Below are positions 60,850 through 64,000 of a DNA stretch of 64,000 nucleotides, piece after piece (the first letter of the stretch is position 1; each line of letters starts with the position of its first letter). The DNA comes from an uncultured Tolumonas sp. GTDB lineage: Bacteria > Pseudomonadota > Gammaproteobacteria > Enterobacterales > Aeromonadaceae. The DNA lies in assembly GCF_963676665.1 (NCBI RefSeq), contig NZ_OY781381.1, forward strand, positions 186,001-250,000, given 5' to 3'. The notes under the pieces were generated by a model that was not told where the DNA came from, ran no database searches, and saw only the letters and a list, made by a program, of their open reading frames with translations. The translations under genes were made by a program, and so were the position numbers.

Positions 60850-62172
60850 TTATTTTCGTTCAAACAAGAAGAGAGATTCAACATGCCCGGTATGCGGGAA
60901 CATGTTCAATAACCCCCACTGCTTCAAGGTGTAACCCGGCTGTAACAGTGCACAATCACGCGCCGCTGTGACCGGGTTGCAAGAAACATACACGATCCGA
61001 CGGGCGCCACTGTTGGCCAGCCAAGGCATGACCTCTTCGGCGCCAGCACGACCTGGATCCAATAGCACCAGATCATAACATTGTTGCTGCCAGCCTGCGT
61101 TGGCATATTCCGCCATTTTTGTCAGATCGGCGCGATGAAATTCGGCATTAACCAGCTGATTCTGTTCAGCATTGTGCGTGGCTCTTTGCACCATTTCATC
61201 GACACCTTCGATGCCGGTAACCAATGCGGCATCACGCGCCAACGGCAAGGTGAAATTACCGATACCACAGAACAGATCCAAAACCCGATCAGTGGCGGTC
61301 GGCGCTAACCACTCACGCACATGGTTGACCAGACGTTGGTTGACCTGCGCATTAACCTGCAAGAAGTCGCCCGGCTGGAAATAAAGGCGCAACGCATCCA
61401 GTTCATAAAAGCTCGGCGCCACTTCGCTTAATGGTTCCGGATAACCGGTGGTTTGCAGATATAACGCACATTGGTGTTGGGCAGCAAACGCGAGCAACAG
61501 TTCTTTATCGCGTGCTGGCGGACGGCCATTGTGCCGCAGCAGCAGCGCCAATCCGCTTTCGGTGTCATACAGTTCGATATGACCCACATCGCGCGCTGAA
61601 CTCAGCTCATTGATCAGCGTGCGCAATGGCACGATGAGCGCTGATAATGCGACAGTTAGCACGGGGCAACCGCTGATTTCTACCAGCGCCTGACTTTGTT
61701 TTTGGCGAAAACCGACCAGCACACAACGTTTGTTTTTATCGTATTTCACCGCCAAACGGCAAACGCGACGATAGGCTTGTTGTTCACTGCTTTCGATCCA
61801 TGCTGGTGCAGGCAGGTCAATTTTGGCCAGTTGACGGAATAACCGCTGTACACCCTCTTGTTTGGCCTGACACTGCAGTGCTTGCGGCATCATCTGCGCG
61901 TTGCAACCACCGCATTGCTTAAATGCCGGGCAGAAGGGTTCACAGCGATCGGCAGATGGCTCAATCACCTTACGTAAACGGGCATGTGCATACTGTTTTT
62001 TCTGTTCGGTGATCTGCACACTGACTTTTTCACCAGGCAGCACCCCTTCGACAAAACAGGCCTTACCCTGATAACGACCCACACCGGTTAAATGGTGATC
62101 TAAGTTATCGATTGTTATCTCTACCGCTTGGGTAGGTAATGCTTTTGGCTTGGGTTGGAAAAACTGAACCAT
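60850..62172 (-). CDS. rlmD: 23S rRNA (uracil(1939)-C(5))-methyltransferase RlmD
   Basis: RlmD methylates U1939 of 23S rRNA. From the ATG at 62172 (MVQFFQPK) it has 440 residues (E. coli 433). It has an N-terminal TRAM domain (about 15-75), a [4Fe-4S] ligand set in CEPFCPAFKQCGGC, a central RNA-binding domain, SAM motifs VLDLFCGIGNFTLPL and LLDPGRAGA, and the catalytic Cys in IVYVSCNPVT. It is upstream of relA by 16 bases and diverges from barA, both as in E. coli. Confidence 0.96.
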   Translation of the reverse strand: MVQFFQPKPKALPTQAVEITIDNLDHHLTGVGRYQGKACFVEGVLPGEKVSVQITEQKKQYAHARLRKVIEPSADRCEPFCPAFKQCGGCNAQMMPQALQCQAKQEGVQRLFRQLAKIDLPAPAWIESSEQQAYRRVCRLAVKYDKNKRCVLVGFRQKQSQALVEISGCPVLTVALSALIVPLRTLINELSSARDVGHIELYDTESGLALLLRHNGRPPARDKELLLAFAAQHQCALYLQTTGYPEPLSEVAPSFYELDALRLYFQPGDFLQVNAQVNQRLVNHVREWLAPTATDRVLDLFCGIGNFTLPLARDAALVTGIEGVDEMVQRATHNAEQNQLVNAEFHRADLTKMAEYANAGWQQQCYDLVLLDPGRAGAEEVMPWLANSGARRIVYVSCNPVTAARDCALLQPGYTLKQWGLLNMFPHTGHVESLFLFERK

Positions 62173-62268
62173 ATCTCTTGGTGGCTTATCGTTAGGTAGG
62201 TATGATGCTGAAGGAAAAGCACCGGAATACTTTATTGTCCCACAAGTACGGGTCAACAAAAACAGACT

Positions 62269-64000
62269 ATGACGAAATATGGCCTGCGCGCCCGCGTTCT
62301 CGCATTCACTATTATACCTACGCTGCTGATCGGTACGCTTTTAGCCGGTTATTTTATTTTTCACCGCCACCAGCAAATCGAAAAGTTCATGATCGAGCAA
62401 GGCACCAGCGTGATAGAACCGCTGGCGATAGCCAGTGAATATGGCCTGACCCGCTCCAGTCGTGAAGATCTGCGCCGTTTGATCAGCACCAGCCATCGTC
62501 GCAACTCGCCACTGATTAAATCCATCGCCATTTTTACCAAAGACAACAATCTGTTTGTCACCTCGAACTTTCACCGCGATTTTATGGAAATGCGCTTGCC
62601 GGATGGCAAGGCGATCCCTGAGCTGACCAGCGTGGAACATATGGATGATTATATCATTCTGCGCACGCCGATTTTGGCGGAAAACAGCTTGAGTGAAACG
62701 TCACTGCAATCAAGCAGTACGCCGGAGGTGATCGGTTATATGGCGTTGCAGCTCAATACCGACAGCTCGGTGATCGCACAATACCGCGATACCGCGACCG
62801 CGATCTTTATCGTATTGCTCGGCTTGGTCTTGAGCGTGATCTTTGGTTTGAATCTGGTGCATGTAGTGATTGAGCCGATCAACCGCATGGTGCGTGCGGT
62901 GTATCACATTCGGGAAGGCCGTCTCGATACACGTGTGCGCGGCAAGATGGATGGTGAACTTGATATGCTGAAAAATGGTATCAACGCAATGGCGAAAGCG
63001 ATCAGCGAATACCATAACGAGATGCAACAGAGTATTGATCAAGCCACCTCCGATCTGCGGGAAACGTTAGAGCAGATCGAGATCCAAAACGTGGAACTGG
63101 ATATGGCCAAGAAACGCGCCCAGGAAGCCGCGCGTATCAAATCAGAATTCTTGGCCAACATGTCGCATGAGTTACGCACACCACTCAATGGGGTTATTGG
63201 CTTTACTCGTCAGCTATTCAAAACCCAACTCAGCCTGCATCAGCGCGACTATTTAAGCACCATTGAGCATTCCGCTAAAAACCTGCTCAGTATTATCAAT
63301 GACATTCTCGACTTCTCGAAACTGGAAGCTGGTAAGCTGACGCTGGAAAATATTCCGTTCAACATTCGTGAGATGATCAACGACACAGTCACGCTGCTGG
63401 CGCCGTCGGCGCATGACAAGCAACTGGAGTTGTCACTGCTGGTCAGCCAACCGATCCCAGATCTGGTGGCGGGTGATCCGCTGCGTTTGCAGCAGATCGT
63501 CACTAACATCGTCGGTAATGCCATTAAATTTACCGAACAGGGTATGGTCAACATTCATATCAGCACCACCTTTGCCACCGATCAACAAACCGTGTTGTTG
63601 CGGATCCGCATTCGCGACACCGGCATCGGTATGAGTGGTGATCAGCTGATGCGCCTGTTCCAGCCATTCATTCAGGGAGATAACTCGATCTCCCGCCGTT
63701 ATGGTGGCACCGGCTTAGGGCTGGTGATCAGTCAAAAATTAATTGAACAGATGGACGGCACCATGCATGTGCATTCAGAGCCTAATCAGGGTTCGGAATT
63801 TACCATCAATATTCCGCTGGAGCTGGTGTCAGAAGAGGGCAATATCTCCAGCGAACAGCTGTTATTGGCCGGAAAAAATGTACTGCTGTGGGAAAACGAT
63901 CCGTGGAGCCGCGAGTCTTGCCTCAGTCTGCTCAATGAGTGGAACATGCAAACCGTATTGGCCAGCGACGAACAGCCGTTTGTCGGTGCTACTTTCTATG
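62269..64000 (+). CDS. barA: Hybrid sensor histidine kinase BarA, 3' truncated by window end
   Basis: BarA phosphorylates the regulator UvrY, which drives Csr small RNAs that sequester CsrA. The frame starts MTKYGLRARVLAF at 62269 and stays open to the window end (577 codons of about 920). Two TM helices (about 12-32 and 170-195) flank a periplasmic domain, followed by HAMP (about 195-250), HisKA with the H-box SHELRTPLNG (His300, E. coli His302), and HATPase motifs NAIKFTEQG, DTGIGM and GGTGLGLVIS. The following degenerate or first receiver region begins near 530. The Hpt domain is outside the window. It diverges from rlmD, as in E. coli. Confidence 0.96.
   Translation, partial: MTKYGLRARVLAFTIIPTLLIGTLLAGYFIFHRHQQIEKFMIEQGTSVIEPLAIASEYGLTRSSREDLRRLISTSHRRNSPLIKSIAIFTKDNNLFVTSNFHRDFMEMRLPDGKAIPELTSVEHMDDYIILRTPILAENSLSETSLQSSSTPEVIGYMALQLNTDSSVIAQYRDTATAIFIVLLGLVLSVIFGLNLVHVVIEPINRMVRAVYHIREGRLDTRVRGKMDGELDMLKNGINAMAKAISEYHNEMQQSIDQATSDLRETLEQIEIQNVELDMAKKRAQEAARIKSEFLANMSHELRTPLNGVIGFTRQLFKTQLSLHQRDYLSTIEHSAKNLLSIINDILDFSKLEAGKLTLENIPFNIREMINDTVTLLAPSAHDKQLELSLLVSQPIPDLVAGDPLRLQQIVTNIVGNAIKFTEQGMVNIHISTTFATDQQTVLLRIRIRDTGIGMSGDQLMRLFQPFIQGDNSISRRYGGTGLGLVISQKLIEQMDGTMHVHSEPNQGSEFTINIPLELVSEEGNISSEQLLLAGKNVLLWENDPWSRESCLSLLNEWNMQTVLASDEQPFVGATFY

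Overview
The window is chromosomal core genome of a gammaproteobacterium. Gene content and order match Enterobacterales/Aeromonadales throughout: ybgC-tolQRAB-pal-cpoB followed by a Lys/Val tRNA array and nadA; miaB-ybeZ-ybeY-corC-lnt; csrA-tRNA-Ser-tRNA-Arg; pncC-recA-recX-alaS; nlpD-rpoS; relA-mazG-pyrG-eno-ftsB-ispDF-truD-surE-pcm. The moderate GC content, the malQ-glgB-glgX block beside gapA and the absence of enterobacterial inserts (for example no nudB between aspS and yebC) suggest an Aeromonadales member such as Tolumonas. That genus call is inference, not something the sequence proves.

Layout. 1-2.7 kb: 3' part of sppA, then ansA. 2.7-9.8 kb (minus): msrB and the glycogen/maltodextrin genes glgX, glgB, malQ. 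10-12 kb: gapA and yeaD. 12.1-14.1 kb (minus): nadA and eight tRNA genes (Lys/Val, including one Lys with a CTT anticodon). 14.2-19.6 kb (minus): the Tol-Pal envelope system. 19.7-22.5 kb (minus): cytochrome bd oxidase cydABX. 23-28.3 kb (minus): ruvBAC, yebC, aspS, a zinc-ribbon protein. 28.5-33.9 kb (plus): tRNA modification, ribosome maturation and lipoprotein acylation genes. 34-36 kb (minus): an HAD hydrolase, a YdcH-like small protein, dusA. 36.4-37.1 kb (plus): an orphan CheX-type phosphatase and a small membrane protein. 37.2-45.7 kb (minus): alr, dnaB, four tRNA-Arg, tRNA-Ser, csrA, alaS, recX, recA, pncC. 45.7-48.3 kb: mutS. 48.4-62.2 kb (minus): rpoS back to rlmD, a long co-directional block. 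62.3-64 kb: barA, cut by the window end.

Regulatory signals readable in the sequence include LexA/SOS boxes before recA and ruvAB, an FNR-like site far upstream of cydA, strong GC-discriminator promoters for both tRNA arrays, a consensus promoter for pyrG, and many intrinsic terminators, several shared between convergent genes. Functionally the window brings together global regulators (CsrA, RpoS, BarA, RelA), SOS repair (RecA, RecX, RuvABC, MutS), envelope integrity (Tol-Pal, NlpD, FtsB, Lnt, Alr) and glycolysis/glycogen metabolism (GapA, Eno, YeaD, GlgB, GlgX, MalQ).

I found no mobile element, CRISPR array, prophage or clear new multi-gene system. The least explained items are the orphan CheX gene with its 80-residue neighbour, an HAD hydrolase with an Asn in the acid/base position, a structured aspS-yebC spacer, a G9 tract inside yeaD, and the tRNA-Lys(CTT) gene.
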